Source: Methylobacter sp. KS41
Lineage (GTDB): Bacteria; Pseudomonadota; Gammaproteobacteria; Methylococcales; Methylomonadaceae
Length of the DNA stretch: 64,000 nucleotides
NCBI GenBank assembly: GCA_002862125.1
Contig: PHSP01000001.1
Span: 1,460,501 to 1,524,500, forward strand
Direction: 5' to 3'
The translations under genes were made by a program, and so were the position numbers. This document shows positions 9,358 to 18,143 of the stretch, in pieces. Every line of letters starts with the position of its first letter. Position 1 is the first letter of the stretch. The notes below the pieces were generated by a model. That model made no database searches, was not told where the DNA came from, and worked only from the letters and a program-made list of their open reading frames with translations.

Positions 9358-10206
9358 TCAGTGTCGTACGGACCGAATCAGATATGTTTCTTCCTTGGAT
9401 AGCCGATATCCGGCAGCTCCGCCCTCAATTCGGTATAAATGTTGAGATTCTTCAAGCGCAGCAATGATGAGAGAGAGGGGATTTTCTGGATAAGTAAAGT
9501 TGTAGTGATACTCCATAACCAGGTTTTTGACATACCTGAGGTTTTCCTTCAAATCTCGAATAACCTTACCTTCACTCCCCTCTACGTCGAGTTTAAGAAG
9601 ATCGACTGGGCTCTGGATGAACTGCGAGAGTTTCTGGCAAGGAACCGTAATCTCTATAGTCTTGCCTTTGTCCAAATGGAAATACTCTACATGCTGTTTG
9701 ATGGCGCTTGCACCTATGTCGCCTTGGGCCATGTCCGACGATACATAAAAGGTAATAGGCTCTTCGCTGCTCCCTAGCGCTGAATTGTGGAGTTCCACCC
9801 CTTTTAAGGCGTTTTCCTCAATGTTACGTTTCAATAGCTCAAATGTCTTGGGGTGAGGCTCGAATGCAATGATCTTAGCGTGAGGATATTGAGTCTTAAA
9901 AAAAAGCGTCGATATACCGATGTTCGCACCGGCGTCGATGATGATGGGTTTAGCAGGAAGTGCACAGTAATAATCGCGATCAACAAACACCTCCTTAAAA
10001 ATCCCTGTGAGCTGGGTAATATCCCCGAAGTGAATGATATATCCTGCTAGCCGTACCGTCCCACTAGTTCGTGTTTGAAAAGACTTTATAGCAAGGAGTT
10101 TGCCGTAATCGAAAATAACGCGAAGTCTTTTCAGTCCATATAAAAGCTGCCAATATTTATGTTGCAGACTGTTTCGCATTCGAACAATGTGGGATTGGAT
10201 GGACAT
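9358..10206 (-). CDS. FkbM-family SAM-dependent methyltransferase
   Basis: This is a 282-residue class I methyltransferase of the FkbM family. The SAM-binding motif I is IIDAGANIGISTLFF, followed by the acidic motif IIAFEPHPKTFELLKRN, and the family's LLKLDVEGSEGKVI motif comes later. FkbM enzymes O-methylate sugars or polyketides and are frequent in polysaccharide clusters, but no glycosyltransferase genes are adjacent here. The gene stands alone between repeats and an IS-disrupted hsdR, which suggests an accessory, acquired locus. Confidence 0.9.
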   Translation of the reverse strand: MSIQSHIVRMRNSLQHKYWQLLYGLKRLRVIFDYGKLLAIKSFQTRTSGTVRLAGYIIHFGDITQLTGIFKEVFVDRDYYCALPAKPIIIDAGANIGISTLFFKTQYPHAKIIAFEPHPKTFELLKRNIEENALKGVELHNSALGSSEEPITFYVSSDMAQGDIGASAIKQHVEYFHLDKGKTIEITVPCQKLSQFIQSPVDLLKLDVEGSEGKVIRDLKENLRYVKNLVMEYHYNFTYPENPLSLIIAALEESQHLYRIEGGAAGYRLSKEETYLIRSVRH

Positions 10207-10628
10207 ACAATATCGCTCCTGTTTTTTTTGAGTGGGTTAAATGATTGTACATGTAATTCTTCTGGCCGTCCCCTTATTGTTCGGGGATTACTTATACTTG
10301 ATCAGGTGCGTTATTGTATCCGGATCGAGCATTACAGAATCCGAACTGAAACGCAATATGCGCATCCCGGTAAGTTGCAATACATAGGGTGCAATAGGCG
10401 ATAGCAGTATTGCGCCGCATGAGTTCAACGGCGTTCCCCCTTTAACATCAAGTTCGCAGGATGCGGTAAACGAAGTGAACCGCATCGTTCGCGATTGATG
10501 CAGTTCGTACCTCACAGCATCCTACGGACTACAGATAGTACAGCTCTACACAAAGGGGCCGGATTCAGCCAGTCAATGACCAATAAATGAAACCGAATTT
10601 TGACAATGCCAATTAAAGTCCAAAAGCC
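10207..10628. other. Gene-free stretch between fkbM-type gene and tilS
   Basis: I see no convincing coding region here. The stretch is a promoter region for the methyltransferase gene followed by the palindromic repeat at 10454-10534. Short open frames on both strands have no ribosome sites or recognisable products. Confidence 0.6.
10454..10534. repeat. Palindromic intergenic repeat, copy B (nested inverted repeats)
   Basis: The outer arms GCAGGATGCGGT and ACAGCATCCTACGG are nearly complementary. Inner arms AACCGCATC and GATGCAGTT pair with one mismatch, so the whole unit can fold as a nested hairpin. It shares its right half with the copy at 9208-9256. No transposase is inside, so it is a MITE- or REP-like unit. 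Confidence 0.65.
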
Positions 10629-11969
10629 TTACACCTTGGTCTCGTCCTCCCTTCGCAGGGACAAGTTGATGCAGCCCTGCGCTTTTTCACTATAAAAATC
10701 CGCGCTTATCCACAAATCGCCGACGGCGGCCAGCCTGTTATCCAGATATACCAGAGGTATCGCGTCCCTTTCCCACGGCGGAATAGCCGCCTCCTGAAAC
10801 AGATTTTTCAGCGCATGATGGCCTTTACGCCCCGGCAAACGAATCTTTTCCCCGCCGCTGCGGGCTTTTACGGCAATTATTGCTTTCCGCCACTGCTCTA
10901 AACATATTCCCGGCGATGAGGAAACGCAGGATAAGGTTTGATGTTCAGAAACCTTTATCGATGCTTGCCCGGAAGGCCAAGGTCTGTCTTGCACGGTTTC
11001 CGGCGCGGCTTGTTTCAGGCAATACAACTTGTCCCGGTAGCGTCGCACGCAATAGCCCTGACTTGATAGTTCAGGACCGCCATCTTCCCTTGAAGAAAGT
11101 ATCCCGGACTGAAGCTGTTCAACGAACGCAAGCGACGGCATTTTTAAATTGAGCGCTTGCAGCCATTGCCTGATAACAATCGACTGTTGCCTGGCGTTAT
11201 ATGATTTTAACCGGCTGATGCAAAGCGTCTTGTCGGCTATATTGAAAATCCGGAGGAATAATTCTTCAGCATGATCCGCGATCAAAACCTGGGCGTCAGC
11301 GCAATGTCTGGCCGAACGCGCTACGGTTTTATCACAGGCAGGCCATCGCTGTTTTAATAAAGGCAACACTGCATTGCGCAAGAAATTGCGATCATAATCA
11401 TGACTCAGATTACTCGGGTCTTCAACCCAGTTTAATGCGTGCGCCCGTGCATAATCGTCAATGTCGGATTTTGAAACATTCAACAGCGGTCTCAGCATCA
11501 GTCCCCGGCCAAATGACATTCTCCCGGGCATTGCCGATAAACCGCGCAAACCGCTGCCGCGAAACAATTGCAACAAGACCGTTTCCAGTTGATCATCCCT
11601 GTGTTGCGCAACCAGAAGCACATCGTTAACGCCGATTAACGACTTTAAAGCAGCGTAACGTGCATTTCTGGCCGCTTCTTCAGGACTTTCTCCCTGGCTT
11701 GCAACGGCGTTAACCCGCAACAGAATAAAATCAACCCCCAGATTTTCCGCCGTTTTTTTGCAATGTCCGGCCCATGACTCCGCTTCCACCTGCAAGCCAT
11801 GATGCACATAAACCGCGGTAATTCTATCCTTAAAGCTTGTTATGGAAGCGCACAAGTGCAATAACACATGAGAATCCACGCCGCCGCTGTAGCCTATGTA
11901 AATATGGGCAGAGTTATTACATTGATTTAATACCGGCTTAATGGAATGCGCTGAAAGCAGCTCTGACAT
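10629..11969 (-). CDS. tilS: tRNA(Ile)-lysidine synthetase TilS
   Basis: TilS converts C34 of the CAU-anticodon tRNA(Ile) to lysidine using ATP and lysine, so that it reads AUA codons; it is essential in most bacteria. The PP-loop SGGVDS is at residues 28-33, followed by the family pattern VHHGLQVEAESWAGHC and the REEAARNARY-type segment (SPEEAARNARYAAL). The C-terminal domain contains EKIRLPGRKGHHALKNLFQE, typical of the TilS C-terminal module. Length 446 residues is normal. It stands alone on the minus strand. Confidence 0.95.
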   Translation of the reverse strand: MSELLSAHSIKPVLNQCNNSAHIYIGYSGGVDSHVLLHLCASITSFKDRITAVYVHHGLQVEAESWAGHCKKTAENLGVDFILLRVNAVASQGESPEEAARNARYAALKSLIGVNDVLLVAQHRDDQLETVLLQLFRGSGLRGLSAMPGRMSFGRGLMLRPLLNVSKSDIDDYARAHALNWVEDPSNLSHDYDRNFLRNAVLPLLKQRWPACDKTVARSARHCADAQVLIADHAEELFLRIFNIADKTLCISRLKSYNARQQSIVIRQWLQALNLKMPSLAFVEQLQSGILSSREDGGPELSSQGYCVRRYRDKLYCLKQAAPETVQDRPWPSGQASIKVSEHQTLSCVSSSPGICLEQWRKAIIAVKARSGGEKIRLPGRKGHHALKNLFQEAAIPPWERDAIPLVYLDNRLAAVGDLWISADFYSEKAQGCINLSLRREDETKV

Positions 11970-12032
11970 TTATGTTCTTTGTGAAGAATTGCGCGGTGTT
12001 GTGTTGGGCGCTCCCGCTAACCCAAGCTGCAA

Positions 12033-12944
12033 CTACAAATATTTTTTAAACAAATCCTTGATAACAGGCCAGCCATGCTTTAACCATTGTTCCGTTGCAA
12101 AAGCGGCTGCTGGCTTAATCTGACTAGCGAGCGTCTTGATAACGCCCCATATTCTATCCGCAACGGATGCTTCCGGACTATCTCGCCATTGTAAATACCG
12201 GGAGCCAAAGCCATTGATAAAGACCGGTTTAAACAGCCACATTTCCAGAATGGACGTAGCCAGCATGAACATAAATGAAATGCCCATGCCCATGCCGGCA
12301 AAAATAACCAGCCAGGCAAATATCGGATGAATTTTAGTCAGCCACCAGGACATTATATCCGTAATAAGAAACACATAAGGCATGCCGATGGCGATGCATT
12401 TATATTGGTTTGTAGTCGTTTCCGCAAAGCTAAAAATCAGGCCGACAAACATAAAAATAAAACTGATGCCGAACAAATGAATATGAGAAACCCTGGTTAA
12501 TGACGCGAAAGTAGCGCCGGTATCCTGGGCAGTATAAGGTTTTAAGCCCTCAAACTCAGTAAAACTGGGTATGCCGGATGCTTCTTTGTTATGACACATT
12601 ACGCAACGGGTATTGATTATTTTTTCAATCCCATCATCCTTGTAATCATCGATATCCGCGCCATTCCGGACCCATTCCATCAACTTGAAACGTTCCTGAT
12701 CCGGCGCGTTATCTTTCATGGAACCGTTAAGCTTCTGCTCCAGAACCGTGCCTGAACGGTTGCCGTAATAACTGTAAACAATATCTTCGACAGATAAGCC
12801 TAATTTGCCGTCAGCCATGCCGTGAGTAAACAAAATCTGAATCAATGCAAAAAGATACCCTACGCCAACGGTGCAGAGATACCCGGTAAACAATACTTTA
12901 ATAGGCGTATCGTGATCTTTTAAAGGCGTGAATTTTGGAGTCAT
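12033..12944 (-). CDS. Membrane protein with one c-type haem motif (CVMCH)
   Basis: The 303-residue product begins with a membrane helix (VLFTGYLCTVGVGYLFALIQ), has a periplasm-type domain with a single covalent haem motif RCVMCHNKEASGIPSF near residue 117, then about four further helices. The segment RVSHIHLFGISFIF carries two histidines that could ligate a b-type haem. This suggests a quinol- or terminal-electron-transfer membrane cytochrome of unknown partner. I cannot assign it to a named complex; no oxidase or dehydrogenase subunit genes flank it. Confidence 0.7.
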   Translation of the reverse strand: MTPKFTPLKDHDTPIKVLFTGYLCTVGVGYLFALIQILFTHGMADGKLGLSVEDIVYSYYGNRSGTVLEQKLNGSMKDNAPDQERFKLMEWVRNGADIDDYKDDGIEKIINTRCVMCHNKEASGIPSFTEFEGLKPYTAQDTGATFASLTRVSHIHLFGISFIFMFVGLIFSFAETTTNQYKCIAIGMPYVFLITDIMSWWLTKIHPIFAWLVIFAGMGMGISFMFMLATSILEMWLFKPVFINGFGSRYLQWRDSPEASVADRIWGVIKTLASQIKPAAAFATEQWLKHGWPVIKDLFKKYL

Positions 12945-13067
12945 AATTATAAAATTTAAATGTAAGCTGGACCCGTCATGAATCCAAAAGTTTAGGTGAA
13001 GTACCCGGCAGAACCCATGTCATGTATTCTGAGTGATAGTACTAGATAATATTATAACCAGCCTTGA

Positions 13068-13568
13068 TTACGTTTTAATTTCTACAGTTGACCTCCTCTC
13101 TTCACGCCGTTTTCGAGTGTCGCCATTATTTTTCACCAACAATCCCTCTGCTTTGCTGCCTAAATAGACATAGACGCCCAGTGATATCAAAAGCAAAGCA
13201 GCCGCAATAATGATCCATACAGCTTCAATTATATGCTCGCCGCTGTCATTTAATGCGAATTTAAAAATCATTAATAACGCTTCAATTGAAACCGCAATAA
13301 TAATTACAGCGATAAAGCGGGTAATAGTTCGCCGGGTTGAGCTATGCCTGAGTATATCCTTATACAACAACACTTCTTCTTCAAGCGTGGTTTTACCCAA
13401 ATCAAAAATTGCCAGCGCTAAAGTAAGGTAAATGACCGCCTCGAAAGGTATTTCCATGATTTGCCGCGGCGTGGCCAATGAATGCGCCACTTTTATGCAT
13501 TCCATTCCGGCTGCATATAATAAAACCAGGGCAACAGAAAACAATCCCAGCACGATCAGGGAATACAT
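13068..13568 (-). CDS. Four-helix inner-membrane protein, unknown function
   Basis: The 166-residue product has about four hydrophobic helices (near residues 3-20, 42-58, 85-105 and 118-138) and a charged C-terminus ending RKRREERRSTVEIKT. The overall plan recalls small PsiE-like membrane proteins, but I see no diagnostic motif. It lies 123 nt upstream of the haem-motif membrane protein on the same strand, so co-transcription is possible. Confidence 0.6.
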   Translation of the reverse strand: MYSLIVLGLFSVALVLLYAAGMECIKVAHSLATPRQIMEIPFEAVIYLTLALAIFDLGKTTLEEEVLLYKDILRHSSTRRTITRFIAVIIIAVSIEALLMIFKFALNDSGEHIIEAVWIIIAAALLLISLGVYVYLGSKAEGLLVKNNGDTRKRREERRSTVEIKT

Positions 13569-13659
13569 TACTTTGAAATAGGGGTCAAAATGAAAGCGTC
13601 ACTGTCGCCTGTTAAAAATGCCAGCGTCGCACTCACATCGATTCCAGCACTATGTAACC

Positions 13660-13962
13660 TTAGGTTGAGCCGTCATCATTGACAATTTTTACACTGGTTG
13701 ACAGACACAGCTCCCGCCTGACACTGGATAAATAGGGCTCAGTGACCACTACGCCTGCAGTTTTCCTGGCTAAAATATAATAAGGCCGGTTACTGCGATC
13801 TACGCCGATACCGGTTTTTGGATGACTTTTAAAATGGCTGCCCGGTACATTTTTGCAAATTTGCCTGCCTAATCGATGCTCTTCGTATTTCTCAATAACA
13901 TTGATATGACTCATTTTGGACATTTGCACAAACCCTGATGTTAATAAAAGAGTTAAAAGCAA
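13660..13962 (-). CDS. Small hypothetical protein with hydrophobic N-terminus
   Basis: This is a 100-residue frame with a short hydrophobic start (MLLTLLLTSGFV) that could be a weak signal sequence, followed by a polar region with PYYILARKTAGVVVTEPYLS. I do not recognise a family. No strong ribosome site is seen. It may be a real small secreted protein or a chance frame. Confidence 0.35.
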   Translation of the reverse strand: MLLTLLLTSGFVQMSKMSHINVIEKYEEHRLGRQICKNVPGSHFKSHPKTGIGVDRSNRPYYILARKTAGVVVTEPYLSSVRRELCLSTSVKIVNDDGST

Positions 13963-14496
13963 CTTTCACGCCATCATAAGCGCCGCTTGATCAAAATAAT
14001 CGCCGCAGCATATTTTAACCAGTCTATTACTCGAAAAATCGCAGAATTTGAACTGTTAGCTTCGTTACAGTTCTTGAATATGAAAAAAAGCGGGGGACAA
14101 TAAAATATCTATCTTATTGAAATACAAGATAATAGTTTAAATATTATCGCTCAGGATTTTATAAGGCATTTGCAGGCGGATAAAGATTAACTAAATAACC
14201 CTTTTGGAATTAATGCTGAGTGTAACTGCGCAACCAGGATTAAAAGACGGGAACCCAGTCATAAAATAAGCCATCGTGGCGCGCATTTGCGCGCAAATGG
14301 ACAAGCCGCCGGGTGATTTGCACTGTCGATGGTTTATTTGCAAAAGTTTAAACCATCTTGCCGGTGGATTGATAATTTATAACCTTTGAAGCAGATTCAA
14401 CTCCAAAGCGCAACCCTGGGAAGGCTTTAGGCGGCTTCACGCTAAGAATTATCCGGCTTGCCGGGGTTATAAGCCCGCTAGAACCCGGTTTTTATT
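13963..14496. other. Gene-free stretch with nested palindromes
   Basis: No coding region is supported. The stretch contains a perfect 16-bp palindrome CATTTGCGCGCAAATG (14284-14299) and a second hairpin with 9-bp arms GATGGTTTA/TAAACCATC (14328-14336 and 14349-14357). CCATCG near 14271 and CGATGG near 14327 can pair around the first palindrome. The function is unknown; it could be a structured RNA, a protein-binding site or a decayed repeat. Confidence 0.5.
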
Positions 14497-14787
14497 CTAT
14501 GCATCGTAATTTACCCATTCTTCCAGCGCATCAATAATGCTTTTCGCTTGTTCTTTACTGGAAATGTTAAATTTTGATTTTTGTTGATATTCGCCATTAC
14601 GCTTTTGATAACGGCGAATAGTATATTTATCCGGACCATATTCCTGTTTAGCGCGATTCCAGTCCTGATAACGGAAGATAACCGTAGCCCAGGCACCCTT
14701 GGTCAGCACTTTTTTATCCAGCTCTTTAACTGTCTCGACCCCTCCATCTTCATAGGCAACAGTCAATTCATCTACAGTTTCAGCCAT
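14497..14787 (-). CDS. Small conserved-looking soluble protein, unknown function
   Basis: The product of about 96 residues starts MAETVDELTVAYEDGGVETV and contains KGAWATVIFRYQDWNR and YTIRRYQKRNGEYQQKSKFN, with a C-terminal helix SIIDALEEWVN. The balanced, well-patterned composition suggests a real gene. I chose the ATG at 14787, which has a weak GAG-type ribosome site, over an ATG five codons upstream. It lies alone, with no informative neighbours. Confidence 0.6.
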   Translation of the reverse strand: MAETVDELTVAYEDGGVETVKELDKKVLTKGAWATVIFRYQDWNRAKQEYGPDKYTIRRYQKRNGEYQQKSKFNISSKEQAKSIIDALEEWVNYDA

Positions 14788-14995
14788 TTTATTCTCATGC
14801 AATTAATGTTAGCGGTTTATCACAACGGGCCGGTGCACAAAAATGCAGGGCTCTTAAGACCGCATAAGTTACTGGAAGCCGGTTTGCCGGGCAAGTTTTC
14901 TTTACCCGAGCGCTCATGGAGTTGATTTTCCGCGGCTTGATCGTTCAAGGCATGGAAGCAAGCCCGCCTTTACGGCATCTCAACCCAAAATCGCT

Positions 14996-15958
14996 TCACT
15001 TGCCAAAAAATTGTCCAAATGCACGGCTGCCTTTGCCGGTTTTAATGGTATCAATCACTTGCAGGGTTTTGGCGTCGATTACCGACACAGTGCTGTCAAA
15101 CCAGTTAGCCACGTAGACATGCCGGTCATCCGGATGCGTGTTAATACCCTCGGGTTTATTGCCCACTTCAATCAACGCGATTTCTTTTAAGGTTGCCGTA
15201 TCAATAACCGAGACAGTGCCATCATCCTGGTTGGTCACAAACAGACGGCTGTCGTTCATCGCCAATGCCGCGTCATAAGGCAGCGTCTTAACTTTTACGG
15301 TTGCAATAGGCAGCATACGCCTGGTTTCTAAAACCGACACATCATCACTTTGCACATTGGCAATATAAATACGCTCGCCTCTGGCATCCATGGTGATACC
15401 AAAAGGATGCGAGCCAACCTTCGCAGTCTTGGCGATAGTCAGAGTCTTTAGATCAATTTTAGAAACTGAATCACTGAGCCGGTTAGCAACATACAGCCAG
15501 CGATTATCCGGACTTGCCACCAAACCTGAAGGAGAATCGCCTACTGGAACAGTTTTAATAATTTTAAGGCTATCTGCATCAATAACGTCGACATTATTAT
15601 TGTACCAGTCAGCCACATAAATCTTTTTGCCATCGGGCCCAGTGGCAATGCCTAACGCCCCGTCGCTCACCGTAACCTTCGCAGTAAGCTCGCGTTTCTT
15701 TACATCCAAAACCGCAAAACCCTTGGCATCAGGCGTGCTTATATAGACCTTGTCGCCCGCGGGCGCGGCCGCAACGCCAGCGGGCCTGCCGGGCACGCTG
15801 ATCGTAGCGATCACTTTTCCCGGTTTGGCATCGATAATGGAAACGCTGTCATCCAATTGATTGCTGATATAAGCAAATGGCGCGGCAGACAATGGCGCGG
15901 CAAAAAAAGCTGTAGCGACAACCATCGCCACAACTTTGGATTTTACAAAAAACAGCAC
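14996..15958 (-). CDS. Periplasmic YVTN-family beta-propeller protein
   Basis: This 320-residue product has a signal peptide (AMVVATAFFAAPLSA) and about seven repeats of the YVTN/YncE propeller pattern, seen as VSIIDAKPGKVIATI, VDVIDADSLKIIKTV, VSKIDLKTLTIAKTA and VSVIDTATLKEIALI with intervening YVANW or YIANV strands. It starts 11 nt after the MxaD-like gene ends, so the two form an operon. Propellers of this class often accompany periplasmic quinoprotein or cytochrome systems in methylotrophs. No catalytic motif is visible; a scaffold or redox-partner-binding role is inferred. Confidence 0.85.
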   Translation of the reverse strand: MLFFVKSKVVAMVVATAFFAAPLSAAPFAYISNQLDDSVSIIDAKPGKVIATISVPGRPAGVAAAPAGDKVYISTPDAKGFAVLDVKKRELTAKVTVSDGALGIATGPDGKKIYVADWYNNNVDVIDADSLKIIKTVPVGDSPSGLVASPDNRWLYVANRLSDSVSKIDLKTLTIAKTAKVGSHPFGITMDARGERIYIANVQSDDVSVLETRRMLPIATVKVKTLPYDAALAMNDSRLFVTNQDDGTVSVIDTATLKEIALIEVGNKPEGINTHPDDRHVYVANWFDSTVSVIDAKTLQVIDTIKTGKGSRAFGQFFGK

Positions 15959-15969
15959 CTTTACAATCC

Positions 15970-16533
15970 TTACTTTTCAGCCAAGGTTTTCAGGCTGATT
16001 AATCCGGTTTTTAATATAGCGCTCACTGCTGCATTTGCTGTTTCTTCGTTCATTTCCGCAGGAGGATTGTTGTTCGTGTAAGCGCGGTAATATCCGGCAG
16101 TCCAGTTAACTACGGAAGTATCGCCTTTAGCTTCCACTTCAATCGATGCTGAATAGTTGTCAACCGGCAATACAGGGACTTTTTCTTCAGCTCCGGCATG
16201 AGTAATTGTTTTGGCAGTGCTCATATTGGTAATCTTGTATGCATAAGACATTTTTGCCGCATCATACTTTTTCAGTTCCTCGGTAATGGTGCCGCCGTCT
16301 TTTAAAGTCAGAACCCGGGTGGCGCCTTTTTTATCGCCGCCTTCAGAAGTTGTGTTAAAGATATCGGGATGCCAGGACATATCGCCAAAATTTTTGATAA
16401 TCGCCCATACTTTCTCGGCGGGCGCATTGATGGTGATTTGTTCTTCCGCCTTTTGACGCACTGGACCGTGCGCATTGGCAACCCCAGTAAAGAAGAACAG
16501 TAAAACCGGCGCCATTAACGTAATTTTCTTCAT
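15970..16533 (-). CDS. MxaD-like periplasmic SRPBCC-domain protein
   Basis: This 187-residue product has a signal peptide (MKKITLMAPVLLFFFTGVANA) followed by HGPVRQKAEEQITINAPAEK and a START/Bet v1-type fold with VWAIIKNFGDMSWHPDIF. This pattern matches MxaD, a periplasmic protein of methylotrophs reported to help methanol dehydrogenase interact with cytochrome cL. I chose the start at 16533, giving a clean signal peptide, rather than the ATG 14 codons upstream. It heads a two-gene operon with the YVTN propeller. No mxaF or xoxF is in the window, so the partner dehydrogenase must be elsewhere. Confidence 0.82.
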   Translation of the reverse strand: MKKITLMAPVLLFFFTGVANAHGPVRQKAEEQITINAPAEKVWAIIKNFGDMSWHPDIFNTTSEGGDKKGATRVLTLKDGGTITEELKKYDAAKMSYAYKITNMSTAKTITHAGAEEKVPVLPVDNYSASIEVEAKGDTSVVNWTAGYYRAYTNNNPPAEMNEETANAAVSAILKTGLISLKTLAEK

Positions 16534-16710
16534 AGTAACTCCTAGTTGTGAACATAGATATTTAAGGAATGACAATTGATTAATTTGGACATTTCATATC
16601 TCCTCTGTCTACCGGGAGCCGAAGCGCGCCGGAAAGAAGCTGGCGAGCCCTCTAAAAGCTGCGCAGTCTGTCCATGCTTGAACCACTGTCATTCCAAAGA
16701 GGAGCATTAT

Positions 16711-16851
16711 ATGACAACTGTATACTGCAAGCATCAGTTGGAGTATTTAAATTGCAATCTCAATATGCAGGCTGGGCTAAATATTCTTGACGCCAGGGTC
16801 TTTGGCCTCGATCTTTTATCCATCCAGGCTTACAAGCTTTATGGCATATAA
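16711..16851 (+). CDS. Possible small protein of 46 residues
   Basis: An ATG at 16711 follows a strong AGAGGAG ribosome site 7 nt upstream. The product starts MTTVYCKHQLEYLNCNLNMQ and ends AYKLYGI. It has two cysteines and no recognisable family. The spacing and strength of the ribosome site are the main support. It is divergent from the MxaD-like gene. Confidence 0.4.
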   Translation: MTTVYCKHQLEYLNCNLNMQAGLNILDARVFGLDLLSIQAYKLYGI

Positions 16852-16925
16852 AGCCAAATAACATGGCATGGTTTGACTCAAAAGCGGCAAGACACGGCTT
16901 TCCAAACAGAAGTGTTTTGCCTTTG

Positions 16926-16954
16926 TTGACATCAGGCGGATGAACTGGTACTTT
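16926..16954 (+). promoter_or_regulatory. Sigma-70-type promoter of the hrcA-grpE-dnaK group
   Basis: TTGACA at 16926-16931 is followed after 17 nt by TACTTT at 16949-16954. It lies immediately upstream of the CIRCE operator and hrcA, the arrangement expected for a housekeeping promoter repressed by HrcA. Confidence 0.7.
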
Positions 16955-16960
16955 GCAAAA

Positions 16961-16987
16961 TTGGCACTCTTCCGGCTGGAGTGCTAA
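16961..16987 (+). promoter_or_regulatory. CIRCE operator (HrcA binding site)
   Basis: The arms TTGGCACTC (16961-16969) and GAGTGCTAA (16979-16987) are separated by 9 nt, matching the CIRCE consensus TTAGCACTC-N9-GAGTGCTAA with one change. It lies just downstream of the -10 box and 36 nt before hrcA, so HrcA should repress its own operon. Confidence 0.95.
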
Positions 16988-17023
16988 TTTCCTTGATAGC
17001 TTTGTTATTTGTTAGAGGTAGAT

Positions 17024-18079
17024 GTGAGCGATCGCGCGAAGGATTTAAATGAACGGTCTTTACAGTTATTAAAAGCACTGGTTGAGCGCTATATCAGCGA
17101 TGGACAGCCGGTTGGCTCCAGGGTTTTATCAAAAGATTCGGCGCTAAATCTGAGCCCGGCAACCATTAGAAATGTGATGGCGGATCTGGAAGATTTAGGC
17201 TTGATACATTCCCCGCATACGTCAGCAGGGCGAATACCCACGGTCAGCGGCTATCGTTTGTTTGTTAACAGCCTGTTAACGGTTAAACCGTTGAATGCTA
17301 AAGAGCTAATGAGGCTATATCAAGGCTTGTCGGAACGGGATGATGCCAGTAATATGATCGGAGTCGCCTCAAGGCTGCTTGCGGAATTGACTAAAATGGC
17401 CGGCGTAGTGACTTTACCAAGAAGAGAATTGGTCTGTTTGCGGCATATTGAATTTTTGCCTTTATCTCATAAACGCGTACTGGTTATTTTTGTCACCAAT
17501 GAGCAGGAAGTCCATAACAAAGTCATTCACACCGATAAAGTTTTTAGCGCGGCTGAATTACAACAAGCCGGCGCCTATCTCAATTCAATTTATTGCGGAC
17601 ATAGCCTTGCTACAGTCCGCGCAGCTGTTTTAAAAGAGTTGCAGGATGATCAGGAACGGATGAATCAAGCGATGCTGGATGCTATAAAAATGGCGCAATT
17701 GACTTTTGAATCCGATAGCGGGAAAGATGATTATGTGCTGGCCGGTCAAACCAATTTAATGGGCTTTTCCGAGCTGTCGGACAGGGATCATTTGAAAAAA
17801 TTGTTTGATGCCTTTACGCATAAACAGGATGTTATTCATTTACTGGATCAAGCCATGAAGGCCGAGGGTGTGCAGATTTTCATAGGCGAAGAATCCGGTT
17901 ACCAGGCATTTGACCATTGCAGTCTGGTTACGTCTTCCTATTCAGTCAATGACGAGGTGGTCGGCGTGCTTGGCGTTATCGGGCCGACACGAATGGCTTA
18001 TGAGAAAATCATTCCGTTTGTCGATGTTACGGCAAAATTATTAGGCGCAGCCTTGAATCCAAAAACAACGGCCCCATGA
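17024..18079 (+). CDS. hrcA: Heat-inducible transcription repressor HrcA
   Basis: HrcA binds CIRCE operators and represses chaperone genes until heat sequesters it. The N-terminal winged helix is visible as NERSLQLLKALVERYISDGQ, SRVLSKDSALNLSPATIRNV and SAGRIPTVSGYRLFVN. The central GAF-like region and the C-terminal VNDEVVGVLGVIGPTRMAYE are also typical. The GTG at 17024 with AGAGG five nt upstream is preferred over the TTG at 17009, which has no ribosome site. About 351 residues is normal length. The CIRCE site directly upstream implies autoregulation. Confidence 0.94.
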   Translation: MSDRAKDLNERSLQLLKALVERYISDGQPVGSRVLSKDSALNLSPATIRNVMADLEDLGLIHSPHTSAGRIPTVSGYRLFVNSLLTVKPLNAKELMRLYQGLSERDDASNMIGVASRLLAELTKMAGVVTLPRRELVCLRHIEFLPLSHKRVLVIFVTNEQEVHNKVIHTDKVFSAAELQQAGAYLNSIYCGHSLATVRAAVLKELQDDQERMNQAMLDAIKMAQLTFESDSGKDDYVLAGQTNLMGFSELSDRDHLKKLFDAFTHKQDVIHLLDQAMKAEGVQIFIGEESGYQAFDHCSLVTSSYSVNDEVVGVLGVIGPTRMAYEKIIPFVDVTAKLLGAALNPKTTAP

Positions 18080-18143
18080 TAGGTAGCATTATTTCTTGTG
18101 CATTTTGGCACGTTACAACAACTACATTAATAGGAACACAGAG

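Noticed and set aside
16576-16851. 91-codon version of the small plus-strand frame
   Set aside because: The strong ribosome site lies before the internal ATG at 16711, so the shorter 46-residue form is preferred.
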